From the NCBI GenBank assembly GCA_016214845.1, contig JACRMS010000019.1, forward strand, positions 1 to 64,000: a DNA stretch of 64,000 nt, in the 5' to 3' direction. Under the pieces are notes generated by a model that did no database searches, was not told the DNA's origin, and saw only the letters and a list, made by a program, of their open reading frames with translations. The DNA is from Nitrospirota bacterium. Lineage in GTDB: Bacteria > Nitrospirota > Thermodesulfovibrionia > UBA6902. The position numbers and the translations under genes are program-made. Below are positions 28,229-36,519 of this stretch, one piece after another (within the stretch, counting starts at the first letter, position 1; every line of letters starts with the position of its first letter).

Positions 28229-28615
28229 TTAATTTTTAAATTCCACTTTGAGTTTTAACTCCGATATCTTTTTATCGCCTTTGCTGAAGTACGCCCTCAG
28301 GACGAAGTCAGCGTCTGTTTTGTCAATGCCTTTGCACATGCAGGTAATTTCTTCGGAAGGAGAAACGGTCGAGAAAAACTTTGCAAGGACGATCTCCTTC
28401 AGCGTGACTTTCCTGTCTTTCCATTTCTCAAGCATTGTCATGGCGCACTGTATCTGGCATACGCCGGGCAGTATTTTGTTGCCAGGGAAATGCCCCTGAA
28501 AGCCTATGAAATCTTCGGGAAAGACAAAACGCGCGATCAGCCCCGGGGCTTCTTTGACCGTCCCTTCTTCCAACCCGCTCATGCATTTCTCGATCTCTCT
28601 TTTTATGGAACTCAA
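28229..28615 (-). CDS. FabZ/ApeI-like hotdog dehydratase
   Basis: A 128-residue hotdog-fold protein. The core GFQGHFPGNKILPGVCQIQC contains the catalytic His and the LPG loop of 3-hydroxyacyl-ACP dehydratases. It would remove water from 3-hydroxyacyl-ACP to give the trans-2-enoyl chain; repeated use without an enoyl reductase gives conjugated polyenes. It overlaps the DUF3261-like lipoprotein gene upstream by 4 bp. In aryl-polyene synthases this type acts with an ApeP-like partner; that partner here is the C-terminal domain of the fusion at 32430-33905. Confidence 0.85.
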   Translation of the reverse strand: MSSIKREIEKCMSGLEEGTVKEAPGLIARFVFPEDFIGFQGHFPGNKILPGVCQIQCAMTMLEKWKDRKVTLKEIVLAKFFSTVSPSEEITCMCKGIDKTDADFVLRAYFSKGDKKISELKLKVEFKN

Positions 28616-29277
28616 CCCCTGATCTCCTTCAATTTTATTGTCAGACCGTAACCGTATTTGTAATTATCTAAGATAATACCTGAGGGATATATTTTTCCAT
28701 CTTTCTGCCGGTATTCGTAATAGGAGACACGCCAGTTAAGCCTGCTGTCCTCATAATAATTTTTTTCGACCAAATGGCCGCCTTCGCCTGCGAAGATATA
28801 TTCAACAACTCCCGCCCCCAGCGGCTCATCGAATATAACTTTATACTTTCTCTTTTTTACTTCAGCCGAGGCAGACGGGGTGAGGTCAAAATATATCCTC
28901 CTGATGTCCTCGCCGACCGTGCGGGGGAAGTTGCCTTTCTTAGTGAATTGCTCCATCGCAAAATGGGAATCGATCCGGTCTTTATCTCCGGCCAATTCAA
29001 AGAGCTTTACACCCATGGGATTTATGCAGACCACGGTGAAAGTCTTTTCCTTTGCATCTACCTTTATGTAACCAAGCCCTGATAACTTGTTCCAGTTGTA
29101 ATCAAAGACGATCGAGTTTATGAGCATGAAATTTTCAGGCGAATGGCCCCTGAACTCTTCCACAAGCGCCCACGGGTCTGCGCTTTCCATCGGGACTTCC
29201 GAAGCCTTTTGAAAAGGAATGCCGGCGCATGAGGTGATGCAAGCAAATAAGATTAGGATTATCAGTAAACGTTTCAT
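28612..29277 (-). CDS. DUF3261-like lipoprotein of the export module
   Basis: A 221-residue lipoprotein with leader MKRLLIILILFACITSC (lipobox ITSC). The mature part has a beta-rich LolB-like pattern (LGYIKVDAKEKTFTVVCINP, then VKLFELAGDKDRI), fitting the DUF3261 proteins that accompany MMPL transporters in aryl-polyene clusters. I start at ATG 29277, which has GAGGGA five bases upstream; TTG 29289 is less likely. The MMPL stop lies just ahead, and the dehydratase overlaps its end. Probable role: receiving the lipid at the outer membrane. Confidence 0.8.
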   Translation of the reverse strand: MKRLLIILILFACITSCAGIPFQKASEVPMESADPWALVEEFRGHSPENFMLINSIVFDYNWNKLSGLGYIKVDAKEKTFTVVCINPMGVKLFELAGDKDRIDSHFAMEQFTKKGNFPRTVGEDIRRIYFDLTPSASAEVKKRKYKVIFDEPLGAGVVEYIFAGEGGHLVEKNYYEDSRLNWRVSYYEYRQKDGKIYPSGIILDNYKYGYGLTIKLKEIRG

Positions 29278-29285
29278 GGTATCCC

Positions 29286-31685
29286 TCAATTCGCCTTTCC
29301 TTTCACAAACAACTCACATAATTTCGGCACGACCATTACTGATGAAAAAAATCCCGCGCCCAGGCCGATGACCATTGTTATTCCCACAGAAGAGAGGGCC
29401 GGGTGCTTTGCAAAGATCAGGACCCCCACGCCGATCAGCGTAGTTATCGTGCAAAGCGTAATTGCCATGACTGTGCCGGTGTTCATCTCTTTTCTGCTGC
29501 GGAATGTCATGAATATGCCGTAATCCGAATTTAGTCCAATCACTAAAACTCCCGCGATCATATTGGCCGCGTTTATTGAAAGCCCGAAAAGGGCCATAAG
29601 GCCAAAAAGCCAGATAATGCTGGTCAGCGACGGCACGAGGGCTATCAGTGTCTCTCTAACATTAAAGAAACACAGGTAAGTCATCACGATCACGCTGATC
29701 GTTGATATCCAGGTCATAAGCTTCAAGTCTTTTGATACGACCTCGGACAGCGTGTTGGAGAGGACAGAGGCTGAGACGAGATACGAATTTGGATAACGCC
29801 TGCTTATTTCATTCATGGAATCCACATACTCTTTTGTGTCGGGGAAAAATGACACAACGCGGTAGCCGTCATCTGTCCTTTGAACAAAGCGTTCAAATAA
29901 ACTGTTGCCGGCTTCTCCTCTATCAAGAGGGGGCAGGGGTGTGTTGTTAAAATGGTTGACTTTCAGGCTTTCAAAAAAGGGATCAAACGCGCGTTCGGAA
30001 AAATTATATTTTTTGCCTTCCTGTAAAAGAAGGCCCCTGAGTTTTTGTCTTCTCTCTTCCGACCAGAACCTATGCCAGCGTTCCGCGTTTTGCTTCCTGG
30101 TCTTTTCCGCCTGCCATAATAAAGCCATGCTGGTGAAGTTTTCCGCTCCGACAGCCTGCACAGCGTCTTTGTAGATCTTTTCATTAATCTCCAGCGCGCC
30201 TTCGTAACCTTTCGAGTTGACAACAAGCACGGCAGGTGTTTTATTGCCTCCCCATGTTTTGTGAAAACGTTCCTCCGCATTTCTTATCTCTTTTTCAGTC
30301 CCGTCCAGGTTTTTGATATCTCTTTCAAACTCAACGTGGACGGCAAAGTAAGACAACGCAAGCGTAAAAAAGATCCAGAACAGGACGGTCAATCCGTTTG
30401 AGATATTTCCGCGCTCAAGCTTTTCAGCGATGCGGTCCGCAAAGGAGGCTTTGACGTCCGGCTTCAACATGAGATGGGGCAGCACAAATATGGAAATAAA
30501 CGTTGACAGTACAATGCTGATGATCGCTACAACCGCAAGCTGGTTGTAGCCTTTTATCCCGGAGAAAAAAAAGGCCAGGAAAATAGCTATCGTCGTCAAG
30601 GCGCCGAAGCCTACGGGTTTTATAACGTGTTTCACAAAGGGGGCGGAGTCGCTTTTCCCCTGCGCGGCAAAATAGACATGGGTCCCGTAATCAGTGGCGA
30701 TCCCCGCGACTGTGGAGCCCAAACCGATTACCCAGTATGAGAGTTTTCCGACAAGCAGATACGACAGATCAATGGAAAACACGATCGTCACGACAGGTAT
30801 CATGAATATCGTAACCGCGCTGACATCCCTTATCACTACCCCGTACAAAAGCAGCATGGCGATTGCCGCAATAATGCTGATCAAATATATATCATTCTTT
30901 ATCAGCTTCTCATTGCTGACGGTATGGGCGTGCCCGCAGATGATGTCCGCGCGGATATAGCCGGGCAGTGTTTTGAGGCTGTTTTTAAGGGAAGCCAATA
31001 TTTTTTTTGAGCCTGCGGAATCCGTGACGGCAACCGCGGACTTCGCGATTAACATTGCATGCCTGCCGTCCCTGCTGACAAAATGCCCGTCTTTTATTTC
31101 CACGTCATATCCGGTTGAGGAGGAAAGGGCCTTGAGTTTTTCAAGGACAAGCATCCTCATTCCAAGCGGGTCAGAGCGTAACATGGAGCCAAGCAGCATA
31201 CCCTGAGGTTTTAACAATTGCAGGTAGGCGTCATGAAGCTTTTGGGAAACGTGCTTCCGGTCTATCCACTCGTCTATTTGAGAGAGTTCATTCTCAGAAA
31301 CCATCTCCGGCAGGTTTTTGAACATGGCGTCGATGTCTTTGGCAACCGAGGATTCAGATATCCCGACTGTGACCTCAGGAAACAGATTTCTGTCCAATGA
31401 GCCGGCCAACAGGTCCATCTCTCTCAGGAGGTCGTTAATGTCCTTTTCAGGAGAGGTCAATTCTAGGGACACAACCACCTTACCGGCAATATTTGAATTG
31501 CGGAAGAATTCCATGCTCCTGCCGAGGACCTCATTTTGGGGCAGGATATTGTCCATGCTGCTTTCGTATTCGACAAAGTAAAGGGCTGCAAGGCTGATGA
31601 GTATAAGCAGGATGAGGATGACCTGCACCGGTCTTTTGTTTCTCGCGGTGTAGTCGTAAAAACGGCCTGAGTATTTATCAAACAC
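29286..31685 (-). CDS. MMPL/RND-family lipid exporter
   Basis: A 799-residue inner-membrane transporter with the RND duplication: one N-terminal membrane segment, a large periplasmic loop, five membrane helices (IIAAIAMLLLYGVVI onward), then the same again (ISTISVIVMTYLCFF onward). Proteins of this family export polyene lipids and flip glycolipids. I prefer GTG 31685, which overlaps the LolA-like stop by 8 bp and has GAGGTC upstream; a frame to 31775 lies inside that gene. The second periplasmic loop contains an inserted peptide NNTPLPPLDRGEAG encoded by a repeat element (29912-29946). Confidence 0.9.
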   Translation of the reverse strand: MFDKYSGRFYDYTARNKRPVQVILILLILISLAALYFVEYESSMDNILPQNEVLGRSMEFFRNSNIAGKVVVSLELTSPEKDINDLLREMDLLAGSLDRNLFPEVTVGISESSVAKDIDAMFKNLPEMVSENELSQIDEWIDRKHVSQKLHDAYLQLLKPQGMLLGSMLRSDPLGMRMLVLEKLKALSSSTGYDVEIKDGHFVSRDGRHAMLIAKSAVAVTDSAGSKKILASLKNSLKTLPGYIRADIICGHAHTVSNEKLIKNDIYLISIIAAIAMLLLYGVVIRDVSAVTIFMIPVVTIVFSIDLSYLLVGKLSYWVIGLGSTVAGIATDYGTHVYFAAQGKSDSAPFVKHVIKPVGFGALTTIAIFLAFFFSGIKGYNQLAVVAIISIVLSTFISIFVLPHLMLKPDVKASFADRIAEKLERGNISNGLTVLFWIFFTLALSYFAVHVEFERDIKNLDGTEKEIRNAEERFHKTWGGNKTPAVLVVNSKGYEGALEINEKIYKDAVQAVGAENFTSMALLWQAEKTRKQNAERWHRFWSEERRQKLRGLLLQEGKKYNFSERAFDPFFESLKVNHFNNTPLPPLDRGEAGNSLFERFVQRTDDGYRVVSFFPDTKEYVDSMNEISRRYPNSYLVSASVLSNTLSEVVSKDLKLMTWISTISVIVMTYLCFFNVRETLIALVPSLTSIIWLFGLMALFGLSINAANMIAGVLVIGLNSDYGIFMTFRSRKEMNTGTVMAITLCTITTLIGVGVLIFAKHPALSSVGITMVIGLGAGFFSSVMVVPKLCELFVKGKAN
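29912..29946 (-). repeat. Repeat element inserted in frame in the MMPL gene
   Basis: The plus strand reads CTTCTCCTCTATCAAGAGGG and then GGCAGGGGTGTG. It is closely similar to the intergenic element at 47779-47815 and encodes the Pro-rich peptide NTPLPPLDRGE in the second periplasmic loop. The reading frame is preserved on both sides. Confidence 0.7.
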
Positions 31686-32343
31686 GCCTTTTGACCTCAA
31701 AGTCCGGGCCTTCAATGGGGGCGTCAAAAATGGTGTCTTTGAAAATGATGGTGGTGCTGTCTCCGCTGACCTCAAGTATCCTGATCTGCTTTAAATACCG
31801 TTCATCTTCCCTGAGTCCGATGGTAATGCTTTTAATGATCTTCCCGGCGGCATTATTTGCCTTTGGCGCAAATTCAAAAACAAGAGGCGACTTCTTTAAA
31901 ATACGCACATCATAATCTTTCAGGAGAGAAATATAATCTCCTGAAAACCACACGGTAAGCTGATTCAGCACATTTTGCAAAACAGGATTGCCGGACAGCG
32001 CTATTTCCTGTACGCGGTTAGTGTCCTCATCCCACTGGCGGATGGATTTATCAGTGATGACCACGGAATATTTTACCGGCTCGTCAACGTGCCACGCGAT
32101 CCTGCCGGGTTTTTGCAGGTAGATCCTGCCTTTCATAACGATCTTGTTTTGAAAGATCGCCAAGTCCTTCTCCTGGACAAAATTCGTCTTTAAGCTCTTG
32201 AAGGCGGAGACGTTCTCCCCAATCCTGCGCAGCATCCCGGGGATTTCAGTCGCATCGTCTGCCGCTGTTAAGCCGGATGCGCAGAGGACCAGCAGGAAGA
32301 AAGAAAGCAGCGGAAATGTAATAAAAATATTTTTGACTTTCAT
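31678..32343 (-). CDS. LolA-like outer-membrane lipid carrier
   Basis: A 221-residue periplasmic protein with a signal peptide (FPLLSFFLLVLCASGLTAA). The beta-barrel half-shell pattern of LolA is visible: LKTNFVQEKDLAIFQNKIVM, then GRIYLQKPGRIAWHVDEP and ITDKSIRQWDEDTNRVQEI. LolA family proteins ferry lipids or lipoproteins across the periplasm. Placement directly ahead of the MMPL transporter (8-bp overlap) and the DUF3261 lipoprotein gives the three-part export set usual for aryl polyenes. It lies 86 bp after the radical SAM-dehydratase fusion. Confidence 0.87.
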   Translation of the reverse strand: MKVKNIFITFPLLSFFLLVLCASGLTAADDATEIPGMLRRIGENVSAFKSLKTNFVQEKDLAIFQNKIVMKGRIYLQKPGRIAWHVDEPVKYSVVITDKSIRQWDEDTNRVQEIALSGNPVLQNVLNQLTVWFSGDYISLLKDYDVRILKKSPLVFEFAPKANNAAGKIIKSITIGLREDERYLKQIRILEVSGDSTTIIFKDTIFDAPIEGPDFEVKRRV

Positions 32344-32429
32344 TGGCGTTGCATCTTTTTTGATCTATTACCTAAATGGACAAGCGGAACTGCAAAGATA
32401 GGTCGGGTAAAAATTTTCTTCACAGATTA

Positions 32430-33905
32430 TTATTTATCACCATTATGCCAGACCGTTATCTCGCCTCTGGCAATTAAATCTTCTCCTTTAAAAATTTCTC
32501 CTTTTATTATCCCGAACTCGCTGAACCTGGCGACCTTGGAAACAGACACAAGCAGTTTGTCGCCTGCGTGAGCGCTGCCTAATATCTCAAGATTTTTTAT
32601 TCCAAGCAGAAGCCCCTGTGATTTCGGCCCGCCGTTGCCTGCGTGTTTAAGTCCGTCCTGGGCTGCTATCGCCTGTGAAATGATCTCCGGATAAGACGCT
32701 TCATCAAGTCTTCCGTCTTCCCCGGCAAAGATCGCGTCTGCCGGGATCTCAGCCTCTGAAAGAGACGCCCTCTCTTTCACTTCCATAAGTTTGTTTACCA
32801 TGAGCATGGGCGGTTTGTGGGGAACGAGCTTGGCGGCCTCGGTCGGCAGGCAGATAATATCTTCCTGCCTGTCCAGATTTTCCCAGCACAGCGGATCAGA
32901 GGCCAGGTAATCGCCTGTCATCTGATAGGCCGCCCCGCGGCATCCGTAGCACACACTTTTTTTAGCGCATTTGCCGCAGGGGCCTTTTATTGTGTTCTTG
33001 TAATTTCTGAGGTCCTGTATGACTTCGCTGTCCAATATGATCTCGGAGAGTTTCTTTTCTTTTACATTGCCGACCGGGATGGTGACACCAACGCAGGGCG
33101 TTACATCTCCGTAAACGTTGACCGCGCAGGAAAACTGGTGTCTCAGACATTGTTCGCCAACCAGCGGAGGCTGAGGTTTCCAATCGTAGCCGAATTTATT
33201 ACGGTCGATGTCCGCGATCCGCTGAAATAACTCCCAGACCTGCCGGGGATCGGCTGACAGGAAATCGTTTTCCCTTGCCCTTCCCTGTGGCGTTATCATT
33301 TCAAAATAGGGAGAAATATTTTGCTCCCTCAGCCACTCCCACATACGAACAAGCTCGCCGATATTCTGACGGCATATTACCGTGCTTATTCCAAGGGGAC
33401 TATTATGGGGGAAACCTTCTTCCTTCAGAATGTTGAAGGCCGCCTGTATCTGCCTGTACGCCCCCTTTTTTCCCGACAGGATATCCTGAAGCTTTTCATC
33501 GGTCGTATTCATTTTCAGGACCACCGTGACATTGTTTTCTGCCAAAATTCTTGCAGAGTCCTGCGTCATATTTGCGCCGTTTGTAAAAAGCTCGATATCA
33601 AGGTCAAGCCCTTTAATGAAACCTATCATTTCCATTATGTGGGGATACAACATAGGCTCTCCCCCGAGGATGATAATTTTCCTGGCGCCTAAATCCTTTG
33701 CCTGCTGTATTACGCCGCGGCTTTCCCCGGCGGTCATCTCCTGTTTGCCGTTGACGCCGTTTTGCACGTAGCAGTAGACGCACTTGAAATTACAGTCGCG
33801 GTTAAATTCTATCTCCATGGACAGAAGACCGCCTTTGCCGGCAACCTGTTCTATTTCTGCCGCGGAAAATTCCGCCCCGTAGATACGGGCCTGACATCGC
33901 ATCAT
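32430..33905 (-). CDS. Radical SAM/SPASM-like enzyme fused to an ApeP-like dehydratase
   Basis: A 491-residue fusion. The radical SAM domain has the cluster motif CNFKCVYC with Cys at residues 38, 42 and 45. Residues 265-345 hold further cysteines (PCVGV, CGKC, CYGC, LCWEN), as in SPASM/twitch auxiliary Fe-S domains. From about residue 354 to the end runs a hotdog domain, PTEAAKLVPHKPPML onward, that matches the ApeP-like dehydratase partner of aryl-polyene synthases, including the PHKPPM His motif. The frame is continuous across the junction. It overlaps the ligase gene by 4 bp (ATGA). The fusion suggests radical chemistry on an acyl-ACP substrate; that is inferred. Confidence 0.88.
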   Translation of the reverse strand: MMRCQARIYGAEFSAAEIEQVAGKGGLLSMEIEFNRDCNFKCVYCYVQNGVNGKQEMTAGESRGVIQQAKDLGARKIIILGGEPMLYPHIMEMIGFIKGLDLDIELFTNGANMTQDSARILAENNVTVVLKMNTTDEKLQDILSGKKGAYRQIQAAFNILKEEGFPHNSPLGISTVICRQNIGELVRMWEWLREQNISPYFEMITPQGRARENDFLSADPRQVWELFQRIADIDRNKFGYDWKPQPPLVGEQCLRHQFSCAVNVYGDVTPCVGVTIPVGNVKEKKLSEIILDSEVIQDLRNYKNTIKGPCGKCAKKSVCYGCRGAAYQMTGDYLASDPLCWENLDRQEDIICLPTEAAKLVPHKPPMLMVNKLMEVKERASLSEAEIPADAIFAGEDGRLDEASYPEIISQAIAAQDGLKHAGNGGPKSQGLLLGIKNLEILGSAHAGDKLLVSVSKVARFSEFGIIKGEIFKGEDLIARGEITVWHNGDK

Positions 33906-35200
33906 TGATCTGTTCTCCTATCTATAAAACGCATGGCCTTGCGGGAATTCCCGGCGAAAAGCTGTTTCCTGATCTCTTCTCCGCTTGATATTATTACGTC
34001 GGGCCTTACTCTCAAACGCGCCTGAAGTATGTCCATTATCTCTTTTTCCGTACAGGAATTGCCGTTTACCGAGACATATACCTTCAGTGCATCGGAGAGG
34101 TCAAAGTCACTGGTTACGGAAACATAGTATTCAGCAACTTCGGGGATTTCGTCAAGTGCCGAGTATACAGCCTGCGGATACAAAGTCGTACCCTTGTATT
34201 TCATCATCTGCTTTTTTCTGCCCAGGATTGGGCCAAGGCGGGGCGACTTCCTCCCGCATTCGCACGGCCCGTCTATCAGGAAACTCACGTCGCCTGTCCT
34301 GAACCTGAGCAAAGGCATCCCTTCAATAAAAAAGGTCGTCACCACAACTTCCCCAACTTCACCGGGCGGCAGGACTTCTCCATTATCATTGACGATCTCT
34401 GCTATCGCCAGTTCGGGATGAAGGTGTCCGCCATTTTGCGCGGTACAGTCGCAGAATGTAGTTATTGTCTCGGAAGAGGCGTATGTTGAAAACACCCTGG
34501 CCCCCCAGATTTCTTCCAGGTACGCGCCCATTTTCAGCAAAGATAAATTTTTGTCCCTGAGCGGTTCCCCGATGCAGATAAATTTTTTCACCCCGGTTTT
34601 GCGCGGATCTATTCCCTTTGATTGCAGAAATAGTCCCAGCTTGTGCAAAAATGACGGGACGCCTACAATCGCAGTCGGCTTCATGCGCAGAATAATTTCC
34701 ATGTGGCTGTCAACACTGTTCAGTCCGTTCCTGACAGCGGCGGCCCCGATCGCCCTTATCCCCAAAAAATACGCAAGCCCCGCGATAAAGCACCTGTCAA
34801 TAGTGCATGTGAGCAGGACGATATCATCCGGTGTTATTCCGCATGAGGCAAAAGATATCTCCTCATTGTAAGCCAGCCGCCTCAGGTCGTTTTCGGTGTA
34901 CATTATTTTTGTCGGCTTGCCGGTGGTCCCTGACGATAAGACAATGTCCACAATCTTTGACATCGGGACCGCAAGCAGTTCGTCATTATGGTTTTCAAAA
35001 GCCGATTTATTGGTAAACGGCAGCGAGCTTAAATTTTCAAGGGTAATTTTGTTTAAAGCTATACCGTCCAATGTCCTGCGGTAAAATGGAGAGTTTTCGT
35101 AAATGTAAGCGAGGTGGTTTTGCAAAAGTCTCTCCTGCACGGCCCTGATTTCGTCAGGCGTGGAGAATTCAATATTTCTGTATTGATAGAGATCATTCAT
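33902..35200 (-). CDS. PaaK-like acyl-activating ligase
   Basis: A 432-residue AMP-forming ligase of the phenylacetate-CoA ligase branch. The nucleotide loop SSGTTGKPTKIMYTENDLRR, the central YASSETITTF and the RFRTGDVSF hinge are all present; the C-terminal FAGNSRKAMRF carries the catalytic Lys. It would activate a carboxylic acid as an acyl-adenylate for loading onto CoA or a carrier protein. In aryl-polyene pathways a ligase loads the aromatic starter; the acid used here is not known. It overlaps PlsC upstream and the fusion gene downstream (both ATGA). Confidence 0.88.
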   Translation of the reverse strand: MNDLYQYRNIEFSTPDEIRAVQERLLQNHLAYIYENSPFYRRTLDGIALNKITLENLSSLPFTNKSAFENHNDELLAVPMSKIVDIVLSSGTTGKPTKIMYTENDLRRLAYNEEISFASCGITPDDIVLLTCTIDRCFIAGLAYFLGIRAIGAAAVRNGLNSVDSHMEIILRMKPTAIVGVPSFLHKLGLFLQSKGIDPRKTGVKKFICIGEPLRDKNLSLLKMGAYLEEIWGARVFSTYASSETITTFCDCTAQNGGHLHPELAIAEIVNDNGEVLPPGEVGEVVVTTFFIEGMPLLRFRTGDVSFLIDGPCECGRKSPRLGPILGRKKQMMKYKGTTLYPQAVYSALDEIPEVAEYYVSVTSDFDLSDALKVYVSVNGNSCTEKEIMDILQARLRVRPDVIISSGEEIRKQLFAGNSRKAMRFIDRRTDQ

Positions 35201-35946
35201 GCCGCGCCCTCCATCGAGGCGAGTTCCTGTCGCATAATTTCCCGCACCCTGTTTTTTAATGTGAACACGTTCGCGCCCTTATAATCCTGCGGCTGAATAG
35301 CAGGCAGCCTGCGTATTTTTATTGTCACCGGCCTCATAAGCCATGAACCTTTCGGAGGCGTATTCTCATTCCCTGTGATGCAAATAGGGACTAAGGAGGC
35401 ATTTGTCTGCAGCGCGAGGCGGAAGGCGGAGCCGTGGAAACTGCCCATTTCCCTTCCCGTGGACCGCGTCCCCTCAGGGAAAAATATTATTGAGACTTTG
35501 TCTTCAAGGACCTTCGCGGCTTTCTCAAGGAACAGTTCGTGGTCCATCATCCTTATATTCAGGTACCCGGCGAACCGGGCGAAAAAACCGAGGACGGGAA
35601 TGCGGAAAGGCCAGATATTTACAACCTGGATTGCTTCATGAGGGAGCACGGACATCAGGAAGGCGTCTGACGCGGACCTGTGGTTGCTGACGAAGATATA
35701 AGGCCCCTGAAGACTACCTTTTGAATGATCTTCATAGCGGACCCTGATAAAAGGGAAGGGGACCAGGACCATTCCTTTTCCGTACCAGCTTATGGCGCGG
35801 CGGAATCTTTTCATTACGTAGCGTTTGGGCGCAACCAGCGATATCAGGGTCACAAAGATTATTAAAACAGGAATAGCTATAATGGAAAAAATCATAAAAG
35901 CACTATACAAATAGAGATTCAAGAAAAATAGTATAAAATATTTCAT
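35197..35946 (-). CDS. PlsC-type 1-acylglycerol-phosphate acyltransferase
   Basis: A 249-residue membrane-associated acyltransferase. It has N-terminal hydrophobic segments (YLYSAFMIFSIIAIPVLII), then the HX4D catalytic motif in SNHRSASDAF and the FFPEGTRS substrate motif. Family members transfer acyl chains from ACP or CoA to glycerol-phosphate-type acceptors. Within the cluster it probably moves the finished chain to a membrane acceptor. It overlaps the ligase gene by 4 bp. A hairpin (35958-36039) separates it from the carrier protein gene upstream. Confidence 0.9.
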   Translation of the reverse strand: MKYFILFFLNLYLYSAFMIFSIIAIPVLIIFVTLISLVAPKRYVMKRFRRAISWYGKGMVLVPFPFIRVRYEDHSKGSLQGPYIFVSNHRSASDAFLMSVLPHEAIQVVNIWPFRIPVLGFFARFAGYLNIRMMDHELFLEKAAKVLEDKVSIIFFPEGTRSTGREMGSFHGSAFRLALQTNASLVPICITGNENTPPKGSWLMRPVTIKIRRLPAIQPQDYKGANVFTLKNRVREIMRQELASMEGAA

Positions 35947-35957
35947 TTAAAAAAACT

Positions 35958-36039
35958 TAAGAGTTATGAGTGAAAAGTTAAGAGTTCAGGAGACGATGTA
36001 TCGTGATCTTTTCAGTTTTAATTTTCAACTTTTAACTTA
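35958..36039. repeat. Imperfect palindrome, AGTTAAAAGT family
   Basis: TAAGAGTTATGAGTGAAAAG and AGTTAAGAGTT on the left partly pair with AACTTTTAACTTA on the right. It lies between the carrier protein and acyltransferase genes of the cluster. The pairing is weaker than in the other families. Confidence 0.45.
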
Positions 36040-36300
36040 TTTTGTCGCCCCTTCTTCATTCTTTATCGCTGAAATAAAGTCGTAAATGTCCTGCAGGGTC
36101 CTTATGTTTCTGACCTTTTCCTCATTCCGTATCTTGACGCCGAAGCTTTTCTGGAGCGCTACTACCAGATCAACAATATCAAGGCTGTCAAGGCCGAGGT
36201 CGGTGAATATGTGCGCGCCCGGCAGCAATTTGTCCTTTTCTATTTCAAATGATTCCTCAAACACCTTATTGGTTTTATCGATGATCTCTTGCTCGGTCAT
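36037..36300 (-). CDS. Acyl carrier protein
   Basis: An 87-residue acyl carrier protein. The phosphopantetheine site is in FTDLGLDSLDIVDLVVALQ, and the C-terminal helix is RTLQDIYDFISAIKN. GGAGGAAAAT lies directly before ATG 36300. It follows the ketosynthase gene in transcription order and precedes the PlsC gene. With the carrier at 18001-18282 it makes two distinct carriers in the cluster, as in aryl-polyene synthesis, where one may carry the starter and the other the growing chain. Confidence 0.94.
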   Translation of the reverse strand: MTEQEIIDKTNKVFEESFEIEKDKLLPGAHIFTDLGLDSLDIVDLVVALQKSFGVKIRNEEKVRNIRTLQDIYDFISAIKNEEGATK

Positions 36301-36361
36301 ATTTTCCTCCAGTTATTCTAATTATTACACTATGTCGTCTCTGTCACAGGTCCAAATTTCT

Positions 36362-36447
36362 GTCATTCCGGCTTGTCCGGAATCTTTACAGAAGGATTCC
36401 CGACGCGCGGAGCCTGTCCCGACTTGTTCGGGGCTTACGGGAATGAC
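36362..36447. repeat. Palindromic element, GTCATTCC family
   Basis: Begins GTCATTCCGGCTTGTCCGGA and ends CGGGAATGAC, with an internal GGATTCCCG. It sits in the gap between the carrier protein and ketosynthase genes; a degenerate CTCTGTGG end follows near 36503-36510. Confidence 0.7.
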
Positions 36448-36519
36448 ACCCAAAAACATACATTCAAATTTCGAACCCGGCGGTCTCTGCCGCTCTGCAC
36501 CCTCTGTGGTACATAATCA

